A DNA stretch of 64,000 nucleotides from Lactobacillus johnsonii (GCF_013487865.1 NZ_CP047409.1:1302001-1366000), one strand, 5' to 3'; positions 12,270-21,788 are shown, counted from the stretch's first letter. A program made the numbers and translations. The notes: generated from the letters alone by a model not told the origin.

Positions 12270-12986
12270 TTATTCTTCAGTAACCTTTTTACCAATATAT
12301 ACCATTGACAAAGTTACGAATACATATGCCTGGATAGAGCCAATAAAGACAGAGAAGCCTTGCCAGATTAAAGTTAGTGGAACCGAAGCGATGACGGTAA
12401 ACCAACCCGCACTCTTTGCAAAACGATTACCGATTAAAGTTAATAATACTTCACCGGCATAAATATTACCGTAAAGACGTAATGATAACGTCAAGAAATT
12501 AGTGAATTCTTCAATAATATTGATTGGAAGTAAAAATCCAACTGGTTTTGCATAATTTGCAAAATAACCTTTAGCACCAAACCTCTGAATACCAAAGTTA
12601 TAAGACAGAAGCAATGTCATCATTGCCATGGTCATAGTAATCAATGGGTTAGCAGTTGGTGATTTGACAAGGATATGGTCATTAATTGAAAACTCAAAGA
12701 ACAAACCTAACTGGTTCATAAAGAAAATGAACATAAATAGGGTAAAGGCATATAAAGATAGGTGCTTTTGTGCATCTACGTCAGCAACGTTGTCCTTAAC
12801 AATCCCATTTGTAAAATCAATCATATATTCCAAAAGATTTTGCTTTTTATTAGGTTTTAAAGAAACATTACGTCCTAAATACCAAACAAGAAAGAAAACC
12901 GCAATTGCGACTAACGTTCCCCCTAAGCAGTTAGTTACATTGAAATTTAAGCCGAACACATTAACGACTACAGATTTCTCATTCAC
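12270..12986 (-). CDS. atpB: ATP synthase Fo subunit a
   Basis: A 238-residue membrane subunit forming the proton half-channels against the c ring. The conserved arginine helix is visible in TNFLTLSLRLYGNIYAGEVLL, and the last helices end SVFIGSIQAYVFVTLSMVYIG. The start is GTG 12986 with GGGAGGT six to seven bases upstream. It is the first gene of the operon; no atpI is present upstream, where upp lies instead, an arrangement known from other lactobacilli. Confidence 0.96.
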   Translation of the reverse strand: MNEKSVVVNVFGLNFNVTNCLGGTLVAIAVFFLVWYLGRNVSLKPNKKQNLLEYMIDFTNGIVKDNVADVDAQKHLSLYAFTLFMFIFFMNQLGLFFEFSINDHILVKSPTANPLITMTMAMMTLLLSYNFGIQRFGAKGYFANYAKPVGFLLPINIIEEFTNFLTLSLRLYGNIYAGEVLLTLIGNRFAKSAGWFTVIASVPLTLIWQGFSVFIGSIQAYVFVTLSMVYIGKKVTEE

Positions 12987-13031
12987 TTCGTGACCTCCCT
13001 TCTTGTGCTGAATACCTCAAACACACTAAAA

Positions 13032-13060
13032 ATGATAACACCCAAAAATTTCAATTTCAA
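13032..13060 (-). promoter_or_regulatory. Promoter of the ATP synthase operon
   Basis: On the minus strand TTGAAA (13055-13060), a 17-base spacer and TATCAT (13032-13037) with an extended TGT. The expected start near 13025 gives a leader of about 40 bases before the atpB GTG. Confidence 0.75.
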
Positions 13061-13077
13061 AATATTTTTGAGTAAAA

Positions 13078-13707
13078 TTACTTAGTTCCGAACAATCTAT
13101 CTCCTGCATCCCCTAGACCTGGGTAGATGTAACCGTTCTCCATTAATTTTTCATCTTCTGCTGCTGCGTAGATGTCTACATCTGGATTTGCTTCTTGTAC
13201 AGCCTTTACACCTTCAGGAGCAGCTACTAGAACAGCTAAACGAATATTCTTAGCGCCACGCTTCTTTAATGCTTCAATAGCCATATTTGCTGAACCACCT
13301 GTTGCAAGCATTGGATCAACAATAATACATTCACGTTCTTCAATATCTGGTGGCATCTTGAAGAAATATTCATGTGGCTTTAGAGTTTCTTCATCACGAT
13401 ACATTCCGATATGTCCTACTTTTGCAGATGGGATCATTTGAAGAACACCATCAACCATTCCAAGACCAGCACGTAAAATTGGTACTATAACTAGTTTCTT
13501 ACCTGCTAGTTCTTTTTGAGTTGACTTTCCAATTGGAGTTTCAATCTCAACATTCTTCAATGGCAAATCGCGTGTCATTTCATACACCATGAGTCCACCG
13601 ATTTCACCAACAATTTGACGAAATTCATTTGTACCTGTGTCTTTCTTACGAATAATTGTCAACTTATGTTGGATCAACGGGTGATTCAAAACGGTAAACT
13701 TACCCAT
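13078..13707 (-). CDS. upp: Uracil phosphoribosyltransferase
   Basis: A 209-residue salvage enzyme that makes UMP from uracil and PRPP. The PRPP-binding loop is [13 protein letters not shown], and the uracil-binding C-terminus has [16 protein letters not shown]. The ATG has TAGGAGG upstream. No terminator is evident between upp and the atp promoter, so read-through into atpB is possible. Length is standard. Confidence 0.97.
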   Translation of the reverse strand: MGKFTVLNHPLIQHKLTIIRKKDTGTNEFRQIVGEIGGLMVYEMTRDLPLKNVEIETPIGKSTQKELAGKKLVIVPILRAGLGMVDGVLQMIPSAKVGHIGMYRDEETLKPHEYFFKMPPDIEERECIIVDPMLATGGSANMAIEALKKRGAKNIRLAVLVAAPEGVKAVQEANPDVDIYAAAEDEKLMENGYIYPGLGDAGDRLFGTK

Positions 13708-13744
13708 AATGGCCTCCTATTTTAAAAATAATACTTCGTTCATT

Positions 13745-13773
13745 ATTTTAACAAATTATTAGATAAATGTTTC
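13745..13773 (-). promoter_or_regulatory. Promoter of upp
   Basis: On the minus strand TGT precedes TAAAAT (13745-13750); the -35 GAAACA 17 bases upstream is weak. It lies between the tsaC terminator and upp. Confidence 0.5.
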
Positions 13774-13785
13774 CTAAATCATACG

Positions 13786-13816
13786 AAAAAAGGCATGTTT
13801 TTCTACATGCCTTTTT
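13786..13816 (-). terminator. Terminator after tsaC
   Basis: The stem AAAAAGGCATGT / ACATGCCTTTTT with a six-base loop and T runs on both sides ends the tdk/prfA-prmC-tsaC block. Confidence 0.9.
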
Positions 13817-13820
13817 ATTT

Positions 13821-14813
13821 TTAATGAAAATGATGGCCAGCAGCAGCTTTGTTTAAACGATTCATATAAGCAGCACTAATTGCACCATGGTCAAAACCTT
13901 GGACATAAATACGCTTAATTTTATCTTCACCATCAAAATATCTTAAAGCACCAAACAAATTATGGGCTGCCTTATCAATGGTCTTGCCTAAACTATATTT
14001 ATTGGGACTATCGATCTTTTCAAGAACTTCATCCAAAGCAGCTACACCAGTCTCATCATCCCATTGGATTTTCGAAAAATCTTCTTCTTTGTCCACAACT
14101 AAAACAGGAGCACTAGGAGCGTAATGACGATATTTCATACCAGGAGCCTTTGGCACACCCTTAGTCTGCGTAGTTCCCCTATTCATCAAAACTTCTTCTC
14201 CCAGAACTGCTGAGATCTCTTCAGGAGTAATTTCACCAGGACGAAGTACCGTTGGCTTTTCAACGGACAAATCAACAATTGTTGATTCCAAACCAATCTC
14301 GGTTGGCCCATTATCAATAATCCCGGCAATCTTTCCTTTTAAATCATGAAAAACATGTTCCGCAGTTGTAGGACTAGGCTTAGTGGAAGTATTAGCAGAG
14401 GGCCCAACAATAGGCTTTCCCAGTTCACTAATTAGATCATGAGTCATCTCATCATTTGGGCAGCGAAATGCTGCAGTTGGAAGACCGCCAGTTACAGCAT
14501 CTGGTAAAGTGCCTTCTTTGACAAAAAGAATAATAGTTAATGGACCAGGCCAAAAGTGCTTAATTAGCTTTTTAGCACGTTCTGGTACTTCATTAACATA
14601 CTTTTCCATCATTTGTTCATCAGACACAGTTACAATTAATGGATTATCACTTGGGCGGCCTTTAGCTGCATATACACCCTTAACAGCCTTTTCATTAGTT
14701 GCTAATGCCCCAAGACCATATACGGTTTCAGTTGGGAAAGCTACTAATTCTCCTTTTCTCAACAGGGCAACTGCTTCAGGAATTTGTTCTTTATTGAAAA
14801 TCTTCGTTTCCAT
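13821..14813 (-). CDS. tsaC: Threonylcarbamoyl-AMP synthase (Sua5/YwlC)
   Basis: A 330-residue enzyme making threonylcarbamoyl-AMP for the t6A modification of ANN-decoding tRNAs. Residues 1-200 form the YrdC domain with PTETVYGLG and KGRPSDNPL; the rest is the Sua5 domain found in the long form, with APGMKYRHYAP at the linker. I start at ATG 14813, which shares its A with the prmC stop and follows GGAAGGTGG; a GTG at 14825 overlaps that SD. The kinase-like partner gene tsaE lies elsewhere in this window (60.3 kb). Confidence 0.94.
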   Translation of the reverse strand: METKIFNKEQIPEAVALLRKGELVAFPTETVYGLGALATNEKAVKGVYAAKGRPSDNPLIVTVSDEQMMEKYVNEVPERAKKLIKHFWPGPLTIILFVKEGTLPDAVTGGLPTAAFRCPNDEMTHDLISELGKPIVGPSANTSTKPSPTTAEHVFHDLKGKIAGIIDNGPTEIGLESTIVDLSVEKPTVLRPGEITPEEISAVLGEEVLMNRGTTQTKGVPKAPGMKYRHYAPSAPVLVVDKEEDFSKIQWDDETGVAALDEVLEKIDSPNKYSLGKTIDKAAHNLFGALRYFDGEDKIKRIYVQGFDHGAISAAYMNRLNKAAAGHHFH

Positions 14814-15655
14814 TACTTTTTCCACCTTCCATGAACCATTCTTGGCTTACCTGCTAAGTCATCCCTAAATTCAATTTCAAAATCTGGTAATTCAGTTTCA
14901 AATAATTCTTTTAATTGCTCTTTTTCACTAAAACCAAACTCTAAGAAAAATTGTCCTTGAGAATTTAAATGTGACTGAACTTGCTTTGCAAACTTACGAT
15001 AAAAATCTAGACCATCTTCTCCACCATATAAGGCAGTATCAGGTTCGTTTTTTATAACATTTTTATCCATTAAGTTCTTTTCACTCGTCTTAATATAAGG
15101 CGGATTAGAAATAATCATGTCAAATTTTTCTAAGCCCACTAGTACATTTGCCTTACGTGTTTTAACATCTAGATCATACTTTAAGAAATTTTCTTCGCTT
15201 TCACGCAAAGCAGAATCTGTGATATCACTTGCGTATAGATTCAAATCCTGAATTCCTTGTTTCTGCGCCTGCTTTACCAAAGCAACCATAATAGCTCCAG
15301 AACCAGTTCCTAAATCAAGGATCTTTTTACCAGATTCAATAGTTTCAAGTGCCCATTTAACTAACTCTTCAGTTTCAAACCGAGGAATTAAAACACCGCG
15401 ATTAACTAAAATTTTGTAGCCATAAAACCAAGCATAACCCAAAATATATTGCGGGGAAATTCCTCTACGCAATTTTTTCATATCTTTTAATGCTTGTTTT
15501 TCTTGTTCCGAGGTTAATTCATCATTAATGTGTAACTCAAATTCTGAAGGTGTATAGCCTAATCTTTCCCCCAGAACGTAATCAATATCCTCTGGACGAA
15601 TTTCAGAATTATTATTTAACACAGTTTCTTTTATTTTTTTTAGACTTTTAGGCAT
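14813..15655 (-). CDS. prmC: Release factor glutamine methyltransferase
   Basis: A 280-residue SAM-dependent enzyme that methylates the glutamine of the GGQ motif of release factors. The SAM site [10 protein letters not shown] and the substrate glutamine-binding NPPY (in [14 protein letters not shown]) are intact. Its start overlaps the prfA stop by eight bases, so enzyme and substrate are translationally coupled. Length is normal. Confidence 0.96.
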   Translation of the reverse strand: MPKSLKKIKETVLNNNSEIRPEDIDYVLGERLGYTPSEFELHINDELTSEQEKQALKDMKKLRRGISPQYILGYAWFYGYKILVNRGVLIPRFETEELVKWALETIESGKKILDLGTGSGAIMVALVKQAQKQGIQDLNLYASDITDSALRESEENFLKYDLDVKTRKANVLVGLEKFDMIISNPPYIKTSEKNLMDKNVIKNEPDTALYGGEDGLDFYRKFAKQVQSHLNSQGQFFLEFGFSEKEQLKELFETELPDFEIEFRDDLAGKPRMVHGRWKK

Positions 15656-16736
15656 TTTCTTCAGCCATCTTTTCTAATTGCTGAGTTTGGTAGTAAAGAA
15701 CTAGCGCATTAATAATTTCATCCAATTCGCCGTTCATTATTCGATCAAGCTTGTTTAAAGTTAGACCAATTCTGTGATCAGTTACACGGTTTTGAGGATA
15801 GTTATAAGTTCTAATTCTTTCAGAACGATCTCCTGTACCAACAGATTCTTTTCTTTTAGCATCATATTGATCACGATTTTGACTTTCATAGTAGTCATAA
15901 ACACGTGATTTCAAAATTTGCATAGCTTTTTCACGGTTTTGTTGTTGACTTCTTTGATCCTGCATAGCAACAACGATTCCAGTTGGAAGGTGAGTCATAC
16001 GCACAGCACTAGAAGTTTTGTTAATGTGCTGACCACCAGCACCGGATGAACGGTAAACATCTACACGAATATCTTTTGGGTCTAAGTCGATGTCTACTTG
16101 TTCATATTCGGGCATAACGGCTACAGTCGCAGTAGAAGTATGAACACGACCTTGAGATTCAGTTACTGGAACACGTTGTACACGATGAGCTCCGTTTTCA
16201 TACTTTAATTTTGAGTAAACTTTATCACCTGTGATCATAACGGCAACGCGCTTATAACCACCGACTTCAGTTGGCTCAGAATCAATTAAAGATACTTTCC
16301 AGCCTTGAGTTTCCGCATATTTTTCGTACATTCTAAGAAGATCGCCTGCAAATAATGATGCTTCATCCCCACCGGCAGCTCCTCTAATTTCCATAATAAT
16401 ATCTTTATCATCGTTAGGATCTTTAGGAAGCATTAAAATCTTGATCTCATCTTCTAATTCAGCAACTTCTTTTTCTAATTCAGAATTTTCTTCCTTAGCC
16501 ATCTCAACTAAGTCATTATCAGATTCATTAGAAATAATTTCTTTATTATCATCAATTTCTTTAATATCTGACTTATATTTGCGATATTTTTGTACTACTT
16601 CACGCATATCGGCTTCTTCTTTAGAGATTTCCATATATCGTTTAGTATCATTAATAACTTCGGGATCAGCCATCATTTCTTGAAGTTCTTCATAATGGGC
16701 AACTAATCCTTCCAATTGGGCCATCACTTTATCCAT
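15648..16736 (-). CDS. prfA: Peptide chain release factor 1
   Basis: A 362-residue class I release factor reading UAA and UAG. The codon-recognition tripeptide region reads [19 protein letters not shown] (P-x-T form typical of RF1) and the peptidyl-hydrolysis motif is [13 protein letters not shown]. An acidic helical N-terminus precedes. AAAGGA lies upstream of ATG 16736; an internal ATG four codons later is possible. The operon order tdk, prfA, prmC, tsaC is common in Firmicutes. Confidence 0.97.
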   Translation of the reverse strand: MDKVMAQLEGLVAHYEELQEMMADPEVINDTKRYMEISKEEADMREVVQKYRKYKSDIKEIDDNKEIISNESDNDLVEMAKEENSELEKEVAELEDEIKILMLPKDPNDDKDIIMEIRGAAGGDEASLFAGDLLRMYEKYAETQGWKVSLIDSEPTEVGGYKRVAVMITGDKVYSKLKYENGAHRVQRVPVTESQGRVHTSTATVAVMPEYEQVDIDLDPKDIRVDVYRSSGAGGQHINKTSSAVRMTHLPTGIVVAMQDQRSQQQNREKAMQILKSRVYDYYESQNRDQYDAKRKESVGTGDRSERIRTYNYPQNRVTDHRIGLTLNKLDRIMNGELDEIINALVLYYQTQQLEKMAEENA

Positions 16737-16760
16737 AATTATTATCCTTTCTTAATTCTC

Positions 16761-17360
16761 TTATCTTTGCTTATTGGGATGAAAATAGTGAAAACGACAA
16801 ACGGGATAGTAAGATTCATCTCCACCAATTTGAACTTGTTCACCCTCATAAACAGGTTTTCCAGAATTAATTCGTAAATTCATTGTAGCCTTATGGCCGC
16901 AGTAGTGACAAATTGTCTTCATTTCTTCTACTTTATCCGCAAAAATTAACAAATTTTCGCTACCTTCAAACAAATGATTTTGAAAATCATTTTTCAGACC
17001 AAATGCCATTACAGGTATCTTTAATTCATCAACAATTTTGGCACATTCTAATACGTGATGTCTTTTTAAAAACTGTGCCTCGTCAATTAAAACACAAGCC
17101 ACCCTACCATTGCCAGACTCCACATCACTTTTATTCAATTCTGAAACATAATTAAATAAATTTAAATCTTCACTTATAGGCATAGCTTTACGATGTAAAC
17201 CGATTCTAGAAGCTACGGTTCCTACTCCACTTCTATCATCTACATTACTCGTCAGTAAAGCGATTTTTCGTCCTTGTGCCTCATAATTATGGGCAACCTT
17301 TAGTATTTCAATCGACTTACCACTACTCATTGCACCATAGCGAAAAAACAACTGAGCCAC
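16761..17360 (-). CDS. tdk: Thymidine kinase, type II
   Basis: A 199-residue salvage kinase. P-loop GAMSSGKS, Walker B-like LIDEAQFL, the lasso-domain zinc cysteines in CHYCGHKA and the later CRFH, and the thymidine-binding region near the C-terminus are seen. TGGAGGAA precedes the ATG. It lies 24 bases upstream of prfA and is probably the first gene of that operon, with a promoter (TATACT near 17420) facing away from murT. Confidence 0.95.
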   Translation of the reverse strand: MAQLFFRYGAMSSGKSIEILKVAHNYEAQGRKIALLTSNVDDRSGVGTVASRIGLHRKAMPISEDLNLFNYVSELNKSDVESGNGRVACVLIDEAQFLKRHHVLECAKIVDELKIPVMAFGLKNDFQNHLFEGSENLLIFADKVEEMKTICHYCGHKATMNLRINSGKPVYEGEQVQIGGDESYYPVCRFHYFHPNKQR

Positions 17361-17479
17361 TGCAAAATTCCTCCATTGTTAAGTTTATGTAACTTCACTA
17401 ATATTGCCTTAATTAGTATAAAGTAAATTTAAAAATCGTGCAGGTAAAAATAAAAAAGGTCGTCTTCATTTTCTCTATA

Positions 17480-17488
17480 TGCTATAGT
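17480..17488 (+). promoter_or_regulatory. Extended -10 promoter of murT
   Basis: TGC followed by TATAGT (17483-17488). No good -35. The expected start near 17495 leaves a leader of some 25 bases. Confidence 0.5.
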
Positions 17489-17519
17489 AAAATTTAGTTT
17501 TAAAGTGAGGGATAATAAT

Positions 17520-18872
17520 ATGAATTTAAAATCAGGCATCGCTAAGGCAGCTGGTAAATCATCTTACTGGTTTCTTCATAACGTATTAAAGGGCGGGACG
17601 AGTTTTCCTGGAAAATTTGCCATGAAAATTGATCCTGAAGTATTAAATTCATTAGCAAAAGGCTATGAGACAATCATTGTCACTGGAACTAATGGTAAAA
17701 CAATGACAACTGCTTTAATCGTGGAAGCATTAAAAAAGAAATATGGTGATATTTTAACCAATCCATCAGGATCAAATATGCAGCAAGGAATTGTTACAGC
17801 ATTTTTAGCTCACAAGAATAAAAGAGCAAAAAAGAAAATTGCTGTACTAGAAGTAGATGAAGCAAATGTAAAAATGGTAACCAAATTACTTCACCCCAGC
17901 GTATTTGTTTTAACTAATATTTTCCGTGATCAAATGGATAGATATGGTGAAATTTATACTACCTATCAAAAGATTGTCGACGGAATTAAATTGGCTCCCG
18001 ATGCAACTATTATTGCTAACGGAGACGCAAGTATTTTTTCATCCGTGGAATTACCTAATAAAAAAGTATTCTATGGCTTCAAACTTCCAGAAGACAAGCC
18101 TGAAAATGACTTCAAGGCTCCCGTAAATACTGATGGCGTTTTATGTCCTAAGTGCGATCATATCTTGCATTATCACGAACGTATTTATGCAAACTTAGGT
18201 GACTATTTCTGCCCTAATTGTGGCTACCATCGTCCAGAATTGACCTATAGTGTAAATCAAATTATTGATCAAACTCCAAATAGCTTAAAATTCAAAATGG
18301 GTAAAAAAGAATACAGTATTGGTATCGGTGGTACCTATAACATCTATAATGCTCTTGCTGCCTATTCTGTAGCACGTGAATTTGGTTTAAGTGAAGAAGA
18401 AGTAGCCCAAAGTTTTGCTGAAAACAAACGAATTTTTGGTCGACAGGAATTGATTAATTATGCAGATAAAGAAATAGATCTAATCTTAGTTAAAAATCCA
18501 GTTGGACTTGATGAAGTTCTCCATATGCTAAACACTGAAAAAGATAGCTATTCTTTAGTTACTCTTTTGAATGCAAATCACGCAGACGGAATCGATACAT
18601 CCTGGATCTGGGATGCAGATTATGAAGGATTAAACAAAGACCAAATCAAAAAAGTAATAGTTGGTGGAAAACGTTGGCATGATATGGGATTTAGACTAGA
18701 AGTTTCAGGCTTTGATCCGGGTTTAATGACAACTGCTACTAATAATGAAGCTTTGCTAGATGAAATTTCAAAATTACCAACTAAGAAAGTTTATATTTTA
18801 GCTACTTATACTGCTATGCTTTCACTTCGTAAAACAATGGGTGAAAAGAAAATTATTAAAGCAGGGATGTAA
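17520..18872 (+). CDS. murT: Lipid II isoglutaminyl synthase subunit MurT
   Basis: A 450-residue Mur-ligase-like ATPase. With the amidotransferase GatD it converts the D-glutamate of lipid II to D-isoglutamine. The ATP site is TGTNGKT, a four-cysteine zinc ribbon is present (CPKC and CPNCG about 20 residues apart) and the C-terminal DUF1727 domain contains NANHADGIDTSWIWD with the catalytic aspartate region. I start at ATG 17520, nine bases after GTGAGGG; the in-frame GTG 17505 is part of that SD. The stop codon coincides with the first bases of an IS end, and no gatD follows (see findings). Confidence 0.93.
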   Translation: MNLKSGIAKAAGKSSYWFLHNVLKGGTSFPGKFAMKIDPEVLNSLAKGYETIIVTGTNGKTMTTALIVEALKKKYGDILTNPSGSNMQQGIVTAFLAHKNKRAKKKIAVLEVDEANVKMVTKLLHPSVFVLTNIFRDQMDRYGEIYTTYQKIVDGIKLAPDATIIANGDASIFSSVELPNKKVFYGFKLPEDKPENDFKAPVNTDGVLCPKCDHILHYHERIYANLGDYFCPNCGYHRPELTYSVNQIIDQTPNSLKFKMGKKEYSIGIGGTYNIYNALAAYSVAREFGLSEEEVAQSFAENKRIFGRQELINYADKEIDLILVKNPVGLDEVLHMLNTEKDSYSLVTLLNANHADGIDTSWIWDADYEGLNKDQIKKVIVGGKRWHDMGFRLEVSGFDPGLMTTATNNEALLDEISKLPTKKVYILATYTAMLSLRKTMGEKKIIKAGM

Positions 18873-18901
18873 AAAGTGTCTGGGAAAAAACTAATTCTCA
18901 G
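18870..18901. repeat. Left terminal inverted repeat of the IS
   Basis: Identical as reverse complement to 20683-20714 over 32 bases. Its first three bases, TAA, are the murT stop codon. Confidence 0.93.
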
Positions 18902-18905
18902 GTAC

Positions 18906-18958
18906 AAAAAGACGATCAAGCCAACTCTTAATTTGAGTAGCTTGACCGTCTTTTTTTT
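18906..18958 (-). terminator. Hairpin at the transposase 3' end
   Basis: AAAGACG-TCAAGC pairs with GCTTGA-CGTCTTT with one mismatch, with a nested AACTC/GAGT helix and T runs on both sides. It overlaps the last codons of the transposase. Confidence 0.75.
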
Positions 18959-20565
18959 CTATTTTTATTTGCACATAAAGCAGATCGGTCTTTGGACCAT
19001 CTTCTGTGCCAATACTTGCTTAAGTTCATCATCATCAAGGCTATTCCTACATCAGTTTCAACCTTCTTTTTACCTCTTAGATGAGTTCGGCGCATGCCAA
19101 AGACGTTCTTCAAATGTCCAAAAACTGGCTCGACATCATACTTTCTCATGCTGTAGATGTGCTTGCCTTCAGGACTTTGAAGAACTTCTTTTGTCTTTTC
19201 TTTTAAATACTGCCAGTTAGGATTATAACGTACTTGCCTTTGACGGCCGCTTTTTGTTTTAGCTAAGCGTTCCAATTCTGGTGTGATTTGGAATTCATCT
19301 GCTTCATATATCTTAAAATCACGAACCTGACCAGTAGAGTGGTCCTTGCGCTGGCTATAATATTTGAAATTGAATCTAACGCCGTTTTGATCTAAATAAT
19401 AATCATCTTTTTCATTGTAGAACCAGTTAGACAGCCGGCTTGGATCATTTTTGTACTTTCTGGTTTGTTCCTTTTCATACATGGTGTAAGGAATGAAATA
19501 CTCTTTGTCTGAATACTTTTCTTCCAGCTGTGTGTAATTATATTCACTCCCATAGCCAGCGTCGGCGACAATCTTGTCAAACTTATCTAGGACCGTCATC
19601 TGTTTCAAAAAAGGCTCCAGCGTCTTGAAATCAGTTGGATTAGGATATAAGGCAAAATCAACCACGTACTGATCCGTCGTAGCCGCTTGGATATTGTAGC
19701 CTGGCTTAAGCTGGCCGTTTTTCATGTGGTCTTCCTTCATATGCATGAAAGTCGCATCATGGTCTGTCTTGGAGTAGCTGTTGCGTCCAGCAAAAATCTT
19801 CTCGGCTTCCTCGTATTTTTTCATTCGGGGCAGATAGTCTTTTTTCAAGCGATGAAGATACTTTTTAAGTCCACGTCTTCTCGCTTTTCTAGGCGAGCCA
19901 CCTGGGATAGCTTTTGGTTCTTGCTCAATTTCTTTAGTCAGTTTTTCAATTTCAGTTTCGGTTTCTTGGGCTAGTTCTGCTAAGCCTTGACTAGTTTGAA
20001 CTTTTTCTTTTTCCATTGCTTTAACCACTTCTTGGGCAACCAATTCATCATAAAGCTTGACTGCTTGATCTTTTAGCTTTTCATGAAACTTTTCAACAGC
20101 TTTACGCCAAACAAAAGTATAGCGATTGGCATCCGCTTCAATCTTGGTGCCATCAATAAAGATAGTCCCTTCATTGATTAAACCCTCTTGTTCTAATAAG
20201 TTGGTAAAGTACAAAAAGCTTTTCTTAATGAGCTGATTGGCATGCTTGCTAGATCTAAAATTATTGATGGTATGGTAAGAAATCTTTTGATGTTCTGCCA
20301 ATACCATCATGGGCAGGTTTTCTTCCAACATTAATTCGATCTTTCGGCCTGAAAATACTCTTCTGGAATAAGCAAAAAGCAGAATTTTAAGCATCATGGC
20401 CGGATGATAGGCTGGACGTCCAGTTTCGGCAGTATCTCCCAATAAAACATCTTCTGGAATTGAATCGACAAACCAGCTGATAACAGTAGCTAAATGATTG
20501 TTAGGAATAGAGAAGTCTAAATTAAGTGTTAAAGCAGTTTGACCTGTGATATAATTTTGATACAT
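18928..20565 (-). CDS. IS1182-family transposase
   Basis: A 545-residue DDE transposase. The N-terminal domain (PAYHPAMMLKILLFAYSRR) is the DUF772-type region; catalytic-core landmarks are IFIDGTKIEADANRYTFVW (first aspartate), IVADAGYGSEYNY (second) and VEPVFGHLKNVFGMRRTHLRG (glutamate region). A lysine/glutamate-rich coiled coil (about residues 150-230) interrupts the core, as in other IS1182 members. AGAAGGC lies before the ATG. No frameshift or stop is seen, so it is probably functional. Confidence 0.95.
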   Translation of the reverse strand: MYQNYITGQTALTLNLDFSIPNNHLATVISWFVDSIPEDVLLGDTAETGRPAYHPAMMLKILLFAYSRRVFSGRKIELMLEENLPMMVLAEHQKISYHTINNFRSSKHANQLIKKSFLYFTNLLEQEGLINEGTIFIDGTKIEADANRYTFVWRKAVEKFHEKLKDQAVKLYDELVAQEVVKAMEKEKVQTSQGLAELAQETETEIEKLTKEIEQEPKAIPGGSPRKARRRGLKKYLHRLKKDYLPRMKKYEEAEKIFAGRNSYSKTDHDATFMHMKEDHMKNGQLKPGYNIQAATTDQYVVDFALYPNPTDFKTLEPFLKQMTVLDKFDKIVADAGYGSEYNYTQLEEKYSDKEYFIPYTMYEKEQTRKYKNDPSRLSNWFYNEKDDYYLDQNGVRFNFKYYSQRKDHSTGQVRDFKIYEADEFQITPELERLAKTKSGRQRQVRYNPNWQYLKEKTKEVLQSPEGKHIYSMRKYDVEPVFGHLKNVFGMRRTHLRGKKKVETDVGIALMMMNLSKYWHRRWSKDRSALCANKNRKKRRSSYSN

Positions 20566-20633
20566 TGAGATTGCCTTCTTTCATTTTGTTTTGTGGTGAT
20601 TCAATAATAGCAAGGAAGGCACTTAAAGTACAT

Positions 20634-20677
20634 AAAAAGAACGATGAAATCCAAAATGGAAATCATCGTTCTTTTTT
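20634..20677. terminator. Hairpin insulating the promoter end of the IS
   Basis: AAAAAGAACGATGA pairs with TCATCGTTCTTTTT across a 15-base loop; it would stop transcription entering or leaving at this end. Confidence 0.75.
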
Positions 20678-20682
20678 CATGT

Positions 20683-20714
20683 CTGAGAATTAGTTTTTTC
20701 CCAGACACTTTTTA
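20683..20714. repeat. Right terminal inverted repeat of the IS
   Basis: Mirror copy of 18870-18901. Its outermost TTA is the stop codon (TAA on the minus strand) of the beta-lactamase-like gene. Confidence 0.93.
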
Positions 20715-21731
20715 GTTTTTATAGACATTTTCTTTCAAAAACGTATCAACAATCTTTTCCCTCATTGCAAGAAAAATCTGATTATGGCCGCTCGGATGGA
20801 TTCTATTTGTTAAAACAATCATTGCTGTTTGATTAAGTCGATCAATTAACATAAACGTTCCAGTAAAACCAGTATGATAAATCAATGAATGTTGGTCAAC
20901 AGGGTCAAAACGTAAATCCCATCCCCAAGAACGAGGATGTACTTTCTTAGGTGTTTCAATTTGAAACAAATTAGCTAATGTCGCCTGCTCTAGAGGTAAA
21001 ATATCATCACGTATTCCTAGATAAGCCTGGGTTATCTTTATGAGATCCTCCAGATTTGCAAACAAGCCTGCAGAGCCACAATCCTTTCCTAGTACGCGAG
21101 CTTTAGGATCATGCACAATTCCTCGTAACATTTTTCCATCTTCAGTTAAAGCTGTAGGAACACACTCACTTGCCTTTGGATGAAAAGTTGTCTCTTTCAA
21201 TTTAGCAGGTAAAATGATTTCCCGCGTAATTATATCTTGGACAGGTAAACCATATATTTTTTCAAGAACTAATCCCAGTAGAATAAAATTAGTATCGGCA
21301 TATCGCATTTTTGTTTTAAATTCATCAGTAACAGGTAAACCAATGATTGCCTTCAATAAATCAGGTGCAGCTAATTCATCACGATTAGGAATCCAGCCCC
21401 GGATTCCACTAGTATGAGTTAACAAATCACTAAGGCGAATACGTGCATCTTTAAATTCAGGAATAAAATCTTTAAGAGGTTCTGTAAAATTAAGTTTTCC
21501 TTCTTCTTTCAGTTTCAAAAAAACATTAGTTGTTCCTAATACCTTAGTTAAACTAGCTAAGTCATAGAGAGCAAAAGGACTAAGTTGCTCAACTTTAGGT
21601 ATTAAACTAGCAAAGCCAACTGTTGAAGTAAATACTTGCTTTTTTTTAATAAAGGCATAATTTACTCCCGGAACAATTCGCTCACTGACCATACTTTCAA
21701 CTAAATGTTGAGTCTTGAAAAATTCTATCAT
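20712..21731 (-). CDS. Serine beta-lactamase-like hydrolase
   Basis: A 339-residue member of the class C beta-lactamase/penicillin-binding-protein-like family. The SxxK nucleophile motif is SLTK (residues 60-63), the second motif region reads YADTNFILLG, and the third is in YHTGFTGTF. No signal peptide is evident, so it probably acts in the cytosol as an esterase or peptidase, and antibiotic resistance should not be assumed. I start at ATG 21731, following AGGTGG; GTG 21740 overlaps that SD. The stop codon lies in the IS end, so the native C-terminus could have been slightly different. Confidence 0.85.
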   Translation of the reverse strand: MIEFFKTQHLVESMVSERIVPGVNYAFIKKKQVFTSTVGFASLIPKVEQLSPFALYDLASLTKVLGTTNVFLKLKEEGKLNFTEPLKDFIPEFKDARIRLSDLLTHTSGIRGWIPNRDELAAPDLLKAIIGLPVTDEFKTKMRYADTNFILLGLVLEKIYGLPVQDIITREIILPAKLKETTFHPKASECVPTALTEDGKMLRGIVHDPKARVLGKDCGSAGLFANLEDLIKITQAYLGIRDDILPLEQATLANLFQIETPKKVHPRSWGWDLRFDPVDQHSLIYHTGFTGTFMLIDRLNQTAMIVLTNRIHPSGHNQIFLAMREKIVDTFLKENVYKN

Positions 21732-21748
21732 CCTTACCACCTGGATTA

Positions 21749-21781
21749 TAAAATAAAACCGTCAGATCAGTGATCTGACGG
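21749..21781 (-). terminator. Terminator after the tRNA pair
   Basis: On the minus strand CCGTCAGAT and ATCTGACGG form a GC-rich hairpin (21759-21781) followed by TTTTATTTTA. Confidence 0.88.
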
Positions 21782-21788
21782 TAACGTA

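Larger units (their letters stand above)
18870..20714 (-). mobile_element. Complete IS1182-family insertion sequence
   Basis: A 1.84-kb element holding one transposase gene on the minus strand. Its ends are perfect inverted repeats of 32 bases (18870-18901 and 20683-20714); the conserved core starts GTGTCTGGG. The AAAAA/TTTTT just outside that core may belong to the element or be halves of an AT-rich palindromic target, so the exact borders are uncertain by about six bases. No clear duplicated target is visible. Inward of each end lies a strong hairpin with a T run that would insulate the transposase from outside transcription. The element looks intact. Confidence 0.9.

Noticed and set aside
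18876-19220. Plus-strand open frame of about 114 codons inside the IS
   Set aside because: It lies opposite the transposase, uses the IS end hairpin as coding sequence and has no ribosome binding site.
20712-21731. Antibiotic resistance beta-lactamase
   Set aside because: It has no signal peptide and belongs to the broad class C-like serine hydrolase family, whose lactobacillus members are mostly esterases or peptidases.
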